A stretch of DNA of 64,000 nt from positions 1 through 64,000 of the forward strand of contig BSDZ01000048.1 of the NCBI GenBank assembly GCA_030268105.1. Direction: 5' to 3'. This DNA is from Volvox africanus. Its lineage: Eukaryota; Chlorophyta; Chlorophyceae; Chlamydomonadales; Volvocaceae. Under the pieces are notes generated by a model. The model was not told where the DNA came from, searched no databases, and saw only the letters and a list, made by a program, of their open reading frames with translations. Below are positions 23,360-37,019 of this stretch, one piece after another (position 1 is the first letter of the stretch; each line of letters opens with the position of its first letter). Made by a program: the position numbers and the translations under genes.

Positions 23360-24228
23360 CATGAGATTCATAAGAATCATATGAATCATAATGATAGGGC
23401 TCCGGTGTTCCCTCCCCATCTCCCTCCCCCGCCCTTTGTCGGCGATGATGGTGGTGCTTTGGCGGCGTCGGTGGTGGCGTCGGTGGCGGACGGAGGGAGG
23501 GACGGAGAGAGGTTCCCATTCCCACCATCGCCACCGCTGCCACCACGGCCACATACACCACTACGGCTACCGCCGCAAACACCGCCACCAAGGCGACCGC
23601 TGTAAGTATCCTGGGGTATGTACGGGCAGTGTTCATAATTGGATCTTAAACTGACATTCTCCCATTTGGCCTTCGTAGGCGGACACAACAGGGTCACTAC
23701 ACCCATGAAATCGAAACGGGTAAGATATGATACGGGATCGAGTTCAAAGGTGACATGTGTATGTCTTGATGCCTTGACTGACTGAGGGATTACCTTGCAG
23801 GGATGTTTCGCTCTAGAGTGGTAAATGACCCTTCCCCTTGGTTTTGGATTTACGATATTCTGCCACTGACATTTTCGATTGGGCCTTTGTAGGCAGCCAC
23901 AATTCCAGGACGGGCTTAGTATGCTAGGCGTCCGGGTCCGCTGTGCCTTGCGAGGTACGGAAATTCCTTATCCGCAACAGTGACAATCGAATGCCAATAA
24001 CAGTAATAGTAATAATAATAAAAATAATAGTAATAAAAATAATAATTATTATAAAAATTAATATATTTATATAAATAATAATAATAATAAACATAATAAA
24101 CATAATAAACGTAATAATAATAATTAACATAATTAACGTAATTAACGTAATATTAATATTTATAATTATCATAATAATTTTAATCATAATAATTATTATT
24201 TTAATTACTATTTTTATTTATTTATAAT
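23360..24228. repeat. Satellite unit 26 (869 bp, beta), copy of units 22/23
   Basis: B 23608-23981 has CTCCCATTTGG; A has the AATAATAATAAAAATAATAG form. Confidence 0.95.
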
Positions 24229-25097
24229 CATGAGATTCATAAGAATCATATGAATCATAATGATAGGGCTCCGGTGTTCCCTCCCCATCTCCCTCCCCCG
24301 CCCTTTGTCGGCGATGATGGTGGTGCTTTGGCGGCGTCGGTGGTGGCGTCGGTGGCGGACGGAGGGAGGGACGGAAAGAGGTTCCCATTCCCACCATCGC
24401 CACCGCTGCCACCACGGCCACATACACCACTACGGCTACCGCCGCAAACACAGCCACCAAGGCGACCGCTGTAAGTATCCTGGGGTATGTACGGGCAGTG
24501 TTCATAATTGGATCTTAAACTGACATTCTGCGATTTGGCCTTCGTAGGCGGACACAACAGGGTCACTACACCCATGAAATCGAAACGGGTAAGATATGAT
24601 ACGGGATCGAGTTCAAAGGTGACATGTGTATGTCTTGATGCCTTGACTGACTGAGGGATTACCTTGCAGGGATGTTTCGCTCTAGAGTGGTAAATGACCC
24701 TTCCCCTTGGTTTTGGATTTACGATATACTGCCACTGACATTTCCGATTGGGCCTTTGTAGGCAGCCACAATTCCAGGACGGGCTTAGTATGCTAGGCAT
24801 CCGGGTCCGCTGTGCCTTGCGAGGTACGGAAATTCCTTATCCGCAACAGTGACAATCGAATGCCAATAACAGTAATAGTAATAAAAATAAAAATAATAGT
24901 AATAAAAATAATAATTATTATAAACATTAATATATTTATATAAATAATAATAATAATAAACATAATAAACATAATAAACGTAATAATAATATTTAACATA
25001 ATTAACATAATTTACGTAATATGAATATTTATAATTATCATAATAATTTTAATCATAATAATTATTATTTTAATTACTATTTTTATTTATTTATAAT
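24229..25097. repeat. Satellite unit 27 (869 bp, beta variant)
   Basis: GGAAAG, ACACCA and AACACAGCC as in unit 24. B 24477-24850 has GGCATCCGGG. A has AATAATATTTAACAT and private AATTTACGT. Confidence 0.95.
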
Positions 25098-25966
25098 CAT
25101 GAGATTCATAAGAATCATATGAATCATAATGATAGGGCTCCGGTGTTCCCTCCCCATCTCCCTCCCCCGCCCTTTGTCGGCGATGATGGTGGTGCTTTGG
25201 CGGCGTCGGTGGTGGCGTCGGTGGCGGACGGAGGGAGGGACGGAGAGAGGTTCCCATTCCCACCATCGCCACCGCTGCCACCACGGCCACATACACCACT
25301 ACGGCTACCGCCGCAAACACCGCCACCAAGGCGACCGCTGTAAGTATCCTGGGGTATGTACGGGCAGTGTTCATAATTGGATCTTAAACTGACATTCTGC
25401 GATTTGGCCTTCGTAGGCGGACACAACAGGGTCACTACACCCATGAAATCGAAACGGGTAAGATATGATACGGGATCGAGTTCAAAGGTGACATGTGTAT
25501 GTCTTGATGCCTTGACTGACTGAGGGATTACCTTGCAGGGATGTTTCGCTCTAGAGTGGTAAATGACCCTTCCCCTTGGTTTTGGATTTACGATATTCTG
25601 CCACTGACATTTCCGATTGGGCCTTTGTAGGCAGCCACAATTCCAGGACGGGCTTAGTATGCTAGGCGTCCGGGTCCGCTGTGCCTTGCGAGGTACGGAA
25701 ATTCCTTATCCGCAACAGTGACAATCGAATGCCAATAACAGTAATAGTAATAATAATAAAAATAATAGTAATAAAAATAATAATTATTATAAAAATTAAT
25801 ATATTTATATAAATAATAATAATAATAAACATAATAAACATAATAAACGTAATAATAATAATTAACATAATTAACGTAATTAACGTAATATTAATATTTA
25901 TAATTATCATAATAATTTTAATCATAATAATTATTATTTTAATTACTATTTTTATTTATTTATAAT
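25098..25966. repeat. Satellite unit 28 (869 bp, beta)
   Basis: m1 TCCCT. B 25346-25719 has GATATTCTG with TTTCCGATTGGG. A matches those of units 23 and 26. Confidence 0.95.
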
Positions 25967-26835
25967 CATGAGATTCATAAGAATCATATGAATCATAATG
26001 ATAGGGCTCCGGTGTTCCCTCCCCATCTCCCTCCCCCGCCCTTTGTCGGCGATGATGGTGGTGCTTTGGCGGCGTCGGTGGTGGCGTCGGTGGCGGACGG
26101 AGGGAGGGACGGAAAGAGGTTCCCATTCCCACCATCGCCACCGCTGCCACCACGGCCACATACACCACTACGGCTACCGCCGCAAACACAGCCACCAAGG
26201 CGACCGCTGTAAGTATCCTGGGGTATGTACGGGCAGTGTTCATAATTGGATCTTAAACTGACATTCTGCGATTTGGCCTTCGTAGGCGGACACAACAGGG
26301 TCACTACACCCATGAAATCGAAACGGGTAAGATATGATACGGGATCGAGTTCAAAGGTGACATGTGTATGTCTTGATGCCTTGACTGACTGAGGGATTAC
26401 CTTGCAGGGATGTTTCGCTCTAGAGTGGTAAATGACCCTTCCCCTTGGTTTTGGATTTACGATATACTGCCACTGACATTTCCGATTGGGCCTTTGTAGG
26501 CAGCCACAATTCCAGGACGGGCTTAGTATGCTAGGCATCCGGGTCCGCTGTGCCTTGCGAGGTACGGAAATTCCTTATCCGCAACAGTGACAATCGAATG
26601 CCAATAACAGTAATAGTAATAAAAATAAAAATAATAGTAATAAAAATAATAATTATTATAAACATTAATATATTTATATAAATAATAATAATAATAAACA
26701 TAATAAACATAATAAACGTAATAATAATATTTAACATAATTAACGTAATTAACGTAATATTAATATTTATAATTATCATAATAATTTTAATCATAATAAT
26801 TATTATTTTAATTACTATTTTTATTTATTTATAAT
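25967..26835. repeat. Satellite unit 29 (869 bp, beta variant), copy of unit 27
   Basis: GGAAAG, ACACCA and AACACAGCC; B 26215-26588 with GGCATCCGGG; A with AATAATATTTAACAT. Offset from unit 27 is 1738 bp, a two-unit period. Confidence 0.95.
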
Positions 26836-27704
26836 CATGAGATTCATAAGAATCATATGAATCATAATGATAGGGCTCCGGTGTTCCCTCCCCATCTCCC
26901 TCCCCCGCCCTTTGTCGGCGATGATGGTGGTGCTTTGGCGGCGTCGGTGGTGGCGTCGGTGGCGGACGGAGGGAGGGACGGAGAGAGGTTCCCATTCCCA
27001 CCATCGCCACCGCTGCCACCACGGCCACATACACCACTACGGCTACCGCCGCAAACACCGCCACCAAGGCGACCGCTGTAAGTATCCTGGGGTATGTACG
27101 GGCAGTGTTCATAATTGGATCTTTAACTGACATTCTGCGATTTGGCCTTCGTAGGCGGACACAACAGGGTCACTACACCCATGAAATCGAAACGGGTAAG
27201 ATATGATACGGGATCGAGTTCAAAGGTGACATGTGTATGTCTTGATGCCTTGACTGACTGAGGGATTACCTTGCAGGGATGTTTCGCTCTAGAGTGGTAA
27301 ATGACCCTTCCCCTTGGTTTTGGATTTACGATATACTGCCTCTGACATTTCCGATTGGGCCTTTGTAGGCAGCCACAATTCCGGGACGGGCTTAGTATGC
27401 TAGGCGTCCGGGTCCGCTGTCCCTTGCGAGGTACGGAAATTCCTTATCCGCAACAGTGACAATCAAATGCCAATAACAGTAATAGTAATAAAAATAAAAA
27501 TAATAGTAATAAAAATAATTATTATTATAAAAATTAATATATCTATATAAATAATAATAATAATAAACATAATAAACATAATAAACGTAATAATAATAAT
27601 TAACATAATTAACATAATTAACGTAATATTAATATTTATAATTATCATAATAATTTTAATCATAATAATTATTATTTTAATTACTATTTTTATTTATTTA
27701 TAAT
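26836..27704. repeat. Satellite unit 30 (869 bp, beta)
   Basis: B 27084-27457 introduces CTGCCTCTGAC, TTCCGGGACG and CTGTCCCTTGCG, a haplotype reused in units 32, 35 and 37. A starts AATCAAATG (alpha-like) but ends beta, and has private ATATCTATAT. Confidence 0.95.
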
Positions 27705-28946
27705 CATGAGATTCATAAGAATCATATGAATCATAATGATAGGGCTCCGGTGTGCCGTCCCCATCTCCCTCCCCCGCCCTTTGTCGGCGATGATGGTGGT
27801 GCTTTGGCGGCGTCGGTGGTGGCGTCGGTGGCGGACGGAGGGAGGGACGGAGAGAGGTTCCCATTCCCACCATCGCCACCGCTGCCACCACGGCCACATA
27901 CACCACTACGGCTACCGCCGCAAACACCGCCACCAAGGTGACCGCTGTAAGTATCCTGGGGTATGTACGGGCAGTGTTCATAATTGGATCTTAAACTGAC
28001 ATTCTGCGATTTGGCCTTCGTAGGCGGACACAACAGGGTCACTACACCCATGAAATCGAAACGGGTAAGATATGATACGGGATCGAGTTCAAAGGTGACA
28101 TGTGTATTTCTTGATGCCTTGACTGACTGAGGGATTACCTTGCAGGGATGTTTCGCTCTAGAGTGGTGAATGACCCTTCCCCTTGGTTTTGGATTTACGA
28201 TATACTGCCACTGACATTTCCGATTGGGCCTTTGTAGGCAGCCACAATTCCAGGACGGGCTTAGTATGCTAGGCGTCCGGGTCCGCTGTCCCTTGCGAGG
28301 TACGGAAATTCCTTATCCGCAACAGTATCCGAGGGTATGTACGGGCAGTGTTCATAAGTGGATCTTTAACTGACATTCTGCGATTTGGCCTTCGTAGGCG
28401 GACACAACAGGGTCACTACACCCATGAAATCGAAACGGGTAAGATATGATACGGGATCGAGTTCAAAGGTGACATGTGTATTTCTTGATGCCTTGACTGA
28501 CTGAGGGATTACCTTGCAGGGATGTTTCGCTCTAGAGTGGTGAATGACCCTTCCCCTTGGTTTTGGATTTACGATATACTGCCACTGACATTTCCGATTG
28601 GGCCTTTGTAGGCAGCCACAATTCCGGGACGGGCTTAGTATGCTAGGCGTCCGGGTCCGCTGTGCCTTGCGAGGTACGGAAATTCCTTATCCACAACAGT
28701 GACAATCAAATGCCAATAACAGTAATAGTAATAGTAATAAAAATAATAGTAATAAAAATAATAATTATTATAAAAATTAATATATTTATATATAAATAAT
28801 AATAATAAACATAATAAACATAATAAACGTAATAATAATAATTAACATAATTAACGTAATAAACGTAATATTAATATTTATAATAATCATAATAATTTTA
28901 ATAATTATTATTATTATTTTAATTACTATTATTATTTATTAATTAT
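27705..28946. repeat. Satellite unit 31 (1242 bp, two B modules, G-beta then A-alpha)
   Basis: m1 GCCGT on beta, with AGGTGACC. B1 27953-28326 has GTGTATTTCT and CTGTCCCTTGCG; B2 28327-28700 starts ATCCGAGGGT, the only altered B-B junction context. A 28701-28946 is alpha. Confidence 0.95.
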
Positions 28947-29815
28947 CATGAGATTCATAAGAATCATATGAATCATAATGATAGGGCTCCGGTGTGCCCT
29001 CCCCATCTCCCTCCCCCGCCCTTTGTCGGCGATGATGGTTGTGCTTTGGCGGCGTCGGTGGTGGCGTCGGTGGCGGACGGAGGGAGGGACGGAAAGAGGT
29101 TCCCATTCCCACCATCGCCACCGCTGCCACCACGGCCACATACAACACTACGGCTACCGCCGCAAACACCGCCACCAAGGCGACCGCTGTAAGTGTCCTG
29201 GGGTATGTACGGGCAGTGTTCATAATTGGATCTTTAACTGACATTCTGCGATTTGGCCTTCGTAGGCGGACACAACAGGGTCACTACACCCATGAAATCG
29301 AAACGGGTAAGATATGATACGGGATCGAGTTCAAAGGTGACATGTGTATGTCTTGATGCCTTGACTGACTGAGGGATTACCTTGCAGGGATGTTTCGCTC
29401 TAGAGTGGTAAATGACCCTTCCCCTTGGTTTTGGATTTACGATATACTGCCTCTGACATTTCCGATTGGGCCTTTGTAGGCAGCCACAATTCCGGGACGG
29501 GCTTAGTATGCTAGGCGTCCGGGTCCGCTGTCCCTTGCGAGGTATGGAAATTCCTTATCCGCAACAGTGACAATCGAATGCCAATAACAGTAATAGTAAT
29601 AAAAATAAAAATAATAGTAATAAAAATAATAATTATTATAAACATTAATATATTTATATAAATAATAATAATAATAAACATAATAAACATAATAAACGTA
29701 ATAATAATAATTAACATAATTAACATAATTAACGTAATATTAATATTTATAATTATCATAATAATTTTAATCATAATAATTATTATTTTAATTACTATTT
29801 TTATTTATTTATAAT
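28947..29815. repeat. Satellite unit 32 (869 bp, G-alpha then A-beta)
   Basis: m1 GCCCT, m3 GGTTGT, alpha G. B 29195-29568 has the unit 30 haplotype plus GAGGTATGG. A 29569-29815 is beta, so the type switches inside B. Confidence 0.95.
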
Positions 29816-30684
29816 CATGAGATTCATAAGAATCATATGAATCATAATGATAGGGCTCCGGTGTTCCCTCCCCATCTCCCTCCCCCGCCCTTTGTCGGCG
29901 ATGATGGTGGTGCTTTGGCGGCGTCGGTGGTGGCGTCGGTGGCGGACGGAGGGAGGGACGGAGAGAGGTTCCCATTCCCACCATCGCCACCGCTGCCACC
30001 ACGGCCACATACACCACTACGGCTACCGCCGCAAACACCGCCACCAAGGTGACCGCTGTAAGTATCCTGGGGTATGTACGGGCAGTGTTCATAATTGGAT
30101 CTTAAACTGACATTCTGCGATTTGGCCTTCGTAGGCGGACACAACAGGGTCACTACACCCATGAAATCGAAACGGGTAAGATATGATACGGGATCGAGTT
30201 TCAAAGGTGACATGTGTATGTCTTGATGCCTTGACTGACTGAGGGATTACCTTGCAGGGATGTTTCGCTCTAGAGTGGTGAATGACCCTTCCCCTTGGTT
30301 TTGGATTTAGGATATACTGCCACTGACATTTCCGATTGGGCCTTTGTAGGCAGCCACAATTCCAGGACGGGCTTAGTATGCTAGGCGTCCGGGTCCGCTG
30401 TGCCTTGCGAGGTACGGAAATTCCTTATCCACAACAGTGACAATCAAATGCCAATAACAGTAATAGTAATAGTAATAAAAATAATAGTAATAAAAATAAT
30501 AATTATTATAAAAATTAATATATTTATATATAAATAATAATAATAAACATAATAAACATAATAAACGTAATAATAATAATTAACATAATTAACGTAATAA
30601 ACGTAATATTAATATTTATAATAATCATAATAATTTTAATAATTATTATTATTATTTTAATTACTATTATTATTTATTAATTAT
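29816..30684. repeat. Satellite unit 33 (869 bp, G-beta then A-alpha)
   Basis: m1 TCCCT, AGGTGACC, beta G. B 30064-30438 is 375 bp with TTTAGGATATACTG. A is alpha with ACGTAATAAACGT. Confidence 0.95.
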
Positions 30685-31926
30685 CATGAGATTCATAAGA
30701 ATCATATGAATCATAATGATAGGGCTCCGGTGTGCCCTCCCCATCTCCCTCCCCCGCCCTTTGTCGGCGATGATGGTTGTGCTTTGGCGGCGTCGGTGGT
30801 GGCGTCGGTGGCGGACGGAGGGAGGGACGGAAAGAGGTTCCCATTCCCACCATCGCCACCGCTGCCACCACGGCCACATACAACACTACGGCTACCGCCG
30901 CAAACACCGCCACCAAGGCGACCGCTGTAAGTGTCCTGGGGTATGTACGGGCAGTGTTCATAATTGGATCTTTAACTGACATTCTGCGATTTGGCCTTCG
31001 TAGGCGGACACAACAGGGTCACTACACCCATGAAATCGAAACGGGTAAGATATGATACGGGATCGAGTTCAAAGGTGACATGTGTATTTCTTGATGCCTT
31101 GACTGACTGAGGGATTACCTTGCAGGGATGTTTCGCTCTAGAGTGGTGAATGACCCTTCCCCTTGGTTTTGGATTTACGATATACTGCCACTGACATTTC
31201 CGATTGGGCCTTTGTAGGCAGCCACAATTCCAGGACGGGCTTAGTATGCTAGGCGTCCGGGTCCGCTGTCCCTTGCGAGGTACGGAAATTCCTTATCCGC
31301 AACAGTATCCTGGGGTATGTACGGGCAGTGTTCATAAGTGCATCTTTAACTGACATTCTGCGATTTGGCCTTCGTAGGCGGACACAACAGGGTCACTACA
31401 CCCATGAAATCGAAACGGGTAAGATATGATACGGGATCGAGTTCAAAGGTGACATGTGTATTTCTTGATGCCTTGACTGACTGAGGGATTACCTTGCAGG
31501 GATGTTTCGCTCTAGAGTGGTGAATGACCCTTCCCCTTGGTTTTGGATTTACGATATACTGCCACTGACATTTCCGATTGGGCCTTTGTAGGCAGCCACA
31601 ATTCCGGGACGGGCTTAGTATGCTAGGCGTCCGGGTCCGCTGTGCCTTGCGAGGTACGGAAATTCCTTATCCACAACAGTGACAATCAAATGCCAATAAC
31701 AGTAATAGTAATAGTAATAAAAATAATAGTAATAAAAATAATAATTATTATAAACATTAATATATTTATATATAAATAATAATAATAAACATAATAAACA
31801 TAATAAACGTAATAATAATAATTAACATAATTAACGTAATTAACGTAATATTAATATTTATAATAATCATAATAATTTTAATAATTATTATTATTATTTT
31901 AATTACTATTATTATTTATTAATTAT
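30685..31926. repeat. Satellite unit 34 (1242 bp, two B modules, alpha)
   Basis: m1 GCCCT, GGTTGT. B1 30933-31306 (GTGTATTTCT, CTGTCCCTTGCG) and B2 31307-31680 (TCATAAGTGCATC, TTCCGGGACG). The pair recurs in unit 38. Confidence 0.95.
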
Positions 31927-32795
31927 CATGAGATTCATAAGAATCATATGAATCATAATGATAGGGCTCCGGTGTGCCCTCCCCATCTCCCTCCCCCGCC
32001 CTTTGTCGGCGATGATGGTTGTGCTTTGGCGGCGTCGGTGGTGGCGTCGGTGGCGGACGGAGGGAGGGACGGAAAGAGGTTCCCATTCCCACCATCGCCA
32101 CCGCTGCCACCACGGCCACATACAACACTACGGCTACCGCCGCAAACACCGCCACCAAGGCGACCGCTGTAAGTGTCCTGGGGTATGTACGGGCAGTGTT
32201 CATAATTGGATCTTTAACTGACATTCTGCGATTTGGCCTTCGTAGGCGGACACAACAGGGTCACTACACCCATGAAATCGAAACGGGTAAGATATGATAC
32301 GGGATCGAGTTCAAAGGTGACATGTGTATGTCTTGATGCCTTGACTGACTGAGGGATTACCTTGCAGGGATGTTTCGCTCTAGAGTGGTAAATGACCCTT
32401 CCCCTTGGTTTTGGATTTACGATATACTGCCTCTGACATTTCCGATTGGGCCTTTGTAGGCAGCCACAATTCCGGGACGGGCTTAGTATGCTAGGCGTCC
32501 GGGTCCGCTGTCCCTTGCGAGGTATGGAAATTCCTTATCCGCAACAGTGACAATCGAATGCCAATAACAGTAATAGTAATAAAAATAAAAATAATAGTAA
32601 TAAAAATAATAATTATTATAAACATTAATATATTTATATAAATAATAATAATAATAAACATAATAAACATAATAAACGTAATAATAATAATTAACATAAT
32701 TAACATAATTAACGTAATATTAATATTTATAATTATCATAATAATTTTAATCATAATAATTATTATTTTAATTACTATTTTTATTTATTTATAAT
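31927..32795. repeat. Satellite unit 35 (869 bp, G-alpha then A-beta), copy of unit 32
   Basis: Same G, B (32175-32548) and A alleles as unit 32, 2980 bp upstream. Confidence 0.95.
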
Positions 32796-33664
32796 CATGA
32801 GATTCATAAGAATCATATGAATCATAATGATAGGGCTCCGGTGTTCCCTCCCCATCTCCCTCCCCCGCCCTTTGTCGGCGATGATGGTGGTGCTTTGGCG
32901 GCGTCGGTGGTGGCGTCGGTGGCGGACGGAGGGAGGGACGGAGAGAGGTTCCCATTCCCACCATCGCCACCGCTGCCACCACGGCCACATACACCACTAC
33001 GGCTACCGCCGCAAACACCGCCACCAAGGTGACCGCTGTAAGTATCCTGGGGTATGTACGGGCAGTGTTCATAATTGGATCTTAAACTGACATTCTGCGA
33101 TTTGGCCTTCGTAGGCGGACACAACAGGGTCACTACACCCATGAAATCGAAACGGGTAAGATATGATACGGGATCGAGTTTCAAAGGTGACATGTGTATG
33201 TCTTGATGCCTTGACTGACTGAGGGATTACCTTGCAGGGATGTTTCGCTCTAGAGTGGTGAATGACCCTTCCCCTTGGTTTTGGATTTAGGATATACTGC
33301 CACTGACATTTCCGATTGGGCCTTTGTAGGCAGCCACAATTCCAGGACGGGCTTAGTATGCTAGGCGTCCGGGTCCGCTGTGCCTTGCGAGGTACGGAAA
33401 TTCCTTATCCACAACAGTGACAATCAAATGCCAATAACAGTAATAGTAATAGTAATAAAAATAATAGTAATAAAAATAATAATTATTATAAAAATTAATA
33501 TATTTATATATAAATAATAATAATAAACATAATAAACATAATAAACGTAATAATAATAATTAACATAATTAACGTAATAAACGTAATATTAATATTTATA
33601 ATAATCATAATAATTTTAATAATTATTATTATTATTTTAATTACTATTATTATTTATTAATTAT
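32796..33664. repeat. Satellite unit 36 (869 bp, G-beta then A-alpha), copy of unit 33
   Basis: Same AGGTGACC, 375-bp B (33044-33418) and ACGTAATAAACGT as unit 33, 2980 bp upstream. Confidence 0.95.
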
Positions 33665-34533
33665 CATGAGATTCATAAGAATCATATGAATCATAATGAT
33701 AGGGCTCCGGTGTGCCCTCCCCATCTCCCTCCCCCGCCCTTTGTCGGCGATGATGGTTGTGCTTTGGCGGCGTCGGTGGTGGCGTCGGTGGCGGACGGAG
33801 GGAGGGACGGAAAGAGGTTCCCATTCCCACCATCGCCACCGCTGCCACCACGGCCATATACAACACTACGGCTACCGCCGCAAACACCGCCACCAAGGCG
33901 ACCGCTGTAAGTGTCCTGGGGTATGTACGGGCAGTGTTCATAATTGGATCTTTAACTGACATTCTGCGATTTGGCCTTCGTAGGCGGACACAACAGGGTC
34001 ACTACACCCATGAAATCGAAACGGGTAAGATATGATACGGGATCGAGTTCAAAGGTGACATGTGTATGTCTTGATGCCTTGACTGACTGAGGGATTACCT
34101 TGCAGGGATGTTTCGCTCTAGAGTGGTAAATGACCCTTCCCCTTGGTTTTGGATTTACGATATACTGCCTCTGACATTTCCGATTGGGCCTTTGTAGGCA
34201 GCCACAATTCCGGGACGGGCTTAGTATGCTAGGCGTCCGGGTCCGCTGTCCCTTGCGAGGTATGGAAATTCCTTATCCGCAACAGTGACAATCGAATGCC
34301 AATAACAGTAATAGTAATAAAAATAAAAATAATAGTAATAAAAATAATAATTATTATAAACATTAATATATTTATATAAATAATAATAATAATAAACATA
34401 ATAAACATAATAAACGTAATAATAATAATTAACATAATTAACATAATTAACGTAATATTAATATTTATAATTATCATAATAATTTTAATCATAATAATTA
34501 TTATTTTAATTACTATTTTTATTTATTTATAAT
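33665..34533. repeat. Satellite unit 37 (869 bp, G-alpha then A-beta)
   Basis: Third copy of the unit 32 form, with private CGGCCATATAC. B 33913-34286. Confidence 0.95.
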
Positions 34534-35775
34534 CATGAGATTCATAAGAATCATATGAATCATAATGATAGGGCTCCGGTGTTCCCTCCCCATCTCCCTC
34601 CCCCGCCCTTTGTCGGCGATGATGGTGGTGCTTTGGCGGCGTCGGTGGTGGCGTCGGTGGCGGACGGAGGGAGGGACGGAGAGAGGTTCCCATTCCCACC
34701 ATCGCCACCGCTGCCACCACGGCCACATACACCACTACGGCTACCGCCGCAAACACCGCCACCAAGGTGACCGCTGTAAGTATCCTGGGGTATGTACGGG
34801 CAGTGTTCATAATTGGATCTTAAACTGACATTCTGCGATTTGGCCTTCGTAGGCGGACACAACAGGGTCACTACACCCATGAAATCGAAACGGGTAAGAT
34901 ATGATACGGGATCGAGTTCAAAGGTGACATGTGTATTTCTTGATGCCTTGACTGACTGAGGGATTACCTTGCAGGGATGTTTCGCTCTAGAGTGGTGAAT
35001 GACCCTTCCCCTTGGTTTTGGATTTACGATATACTGCCACTGACATTTCCGATTGGGCCTTTGTAGGCAGCCACAATTCCAGGACGGGCTTAGTATGCTA
35101 GGCGTCCGGGTCCGCTGTCCCTTGCGAGGTACGGAAATTCCTTATCCGCAACAGTATCCTGGGGTATGTACGGGCAGTGTTCATAAGTGCATCTTTAACT
35201 GACATTCTGCGATTTGGCCTTCGTAGGCGGACACAACAGGGTCACTACACCCATGAAATCGAAACGGGTAAGATATGATACGGGATCGAGTTCAAAGGTG
35301 ACATGTGTATTTCTTGATGCCTTGACTGACTGAGGGATTACCTTGCAGGGATGTTTCGCTCTAGAGTGGTGAATGACCCTTCCCCTTGGTTTTGGATTTA
35401 CGATATACTGCCACTGACATTTCCGATTGGGCCTTTGTAGGCAGCCACAATTCCGGGACGGGCTTAGTATGCTAGGCGTCCGGGTCCGCTGTGCCTTGCG
35501 AGGTACGGAAATTCCTTATCCACAACAGTGACAATCAAATGCCAATAACAGTAATAGTAATAGTAATAAAAATAATAGTAATAAAAATAATTATTATTAT
35601 AAAAATTAATATATTTATATATAAATAATAATAATAAACATAATAAACATAATAAACGTAATAATAATAATTAACATAATTAACGTAATTAACGTAATAT
35701 TAATATTTATAATAATCATAATAATTTTAATAATTATTATTATTATTTTAATTACTATTATTATTTATTAATTAT
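34534..35775. repeat. Satellite unit 38 (1242 bp, two B modules, G-beta then A-alpha)
   Basis: G has AGGTGACC. B1 34782-35155 and B2 35156-35529 repeat the unit 34 pair (GTGTATTTCT; TCATAAGTGCATC). Last G-beta in the window. Confidence 0.95.
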
Positions 35776-37019
35776 CATGAGATTCATAAGAATCATATGA
35801 ATCATAATGATAGGGCTCCGGTGTGCCCTCCCCATCTCCCTCCCCCGCCCTTTGTCGGCGATGATGGTTGTGCTTTGGCGGCGTCGGTGGTGGCGTCGGT
35901 GGCGGACGGAGGGAGGGACGGAAAGAGGTTCCCATTCCCACCATCGCCACCGCTGCCACCACGGCCACATACAACACTACGGCTACCGCCGCAAACACCG
36001 CCACCAAGGCGACCGCTGTAAGTGTCCTGGGGTATGTACGGGCAGTGTTCATCATTGGATCTTAAACTGACATTCTCCCATTGGGCCTTCGTTGGCGGAC
36101 ACAACAGGGTCACTACACCCATGAAATCGTCACGGGTAAGATATGATACGGGATCGAGTTTCAAAGGTGACATGTGTATGTCTTGATGCCTTGACTGACT
36201 GAGGGATTACCTTGCAGGGATGTTTCGCTCTATGGTGGTGAATGACCCTTCCCCTTGGTTTTGGATTTACGATATACTGCCACTGACATTTCCGATTGGG
36301 CCTTTGTAGGCAGCCACAATTCCAGGACGGGCTTAGTATGCTAGGCGTCCGGGTCCGCTGTGCCTTGCGAGGTACGGAAATTCCTTATCCCCAACAGTAT
36401 CCTGGGGTATGTACGGGCAGTGTTCATAATTGGATCTTAAACTGACATTCTCCGATTTGGCCTTCGTAGGCGGACACAACAGGGTCACTACACCCATGAA
36501 ATCGAAACGGGTAAGATATGATACGGGATCGAGTTTCAAAGGTGACATGTGTATGTCTTGATGCCTTGACTGACTGAGGGATTACCTTGCAGGGATGTTT
36601 CGCTCTAGAGTGGTGAATGACCCTTCCCCTTGGTTTTGGATTTACGATATACTGCCACTGACATTTCCGATTGGGCCTTTGTAGGCAGCCACAATTCCAG
36701 GACGGGCTTAGTATGCTAGGCGTCCGGGTCCGCTGTGCCTTGCGAGGTACGGAAATTCCTTATCCACAACAGTGACAATCAAATGCCAATAACAGTAATA
36801 GTAATAGTAATAAAAATAATAGTAATAAAAATAATAATTATTATAAAAATTAATATATTTATATATAAATAATAATAATAAACATAATAAACATAATAAA
36901 CGTAATAATAATAATTAACATAATTAACGTAATTAACGTAATATTAATATTTATAATAATCATAATAATTTTAATAATTATTATTATTATTTTAATTACT
37001 ATTATTATTTATTAATTAT
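35776..37019. repeat. Satellite unit 39 (1244 bp, two B modules, alpha)
   Basis: m1 GCCCT, GGTTGT. B1 36024-36398 has CTCCCATTGGG, CGTTGGCGG, TCGTCACGG and CTCTATGGTGG (loses the CTCTAGAG palindrome); B2 36399-36773 has CTCCGATTTGG. The junction is preceded by private TATCCCCAACAGT. Confidence 0.95.
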
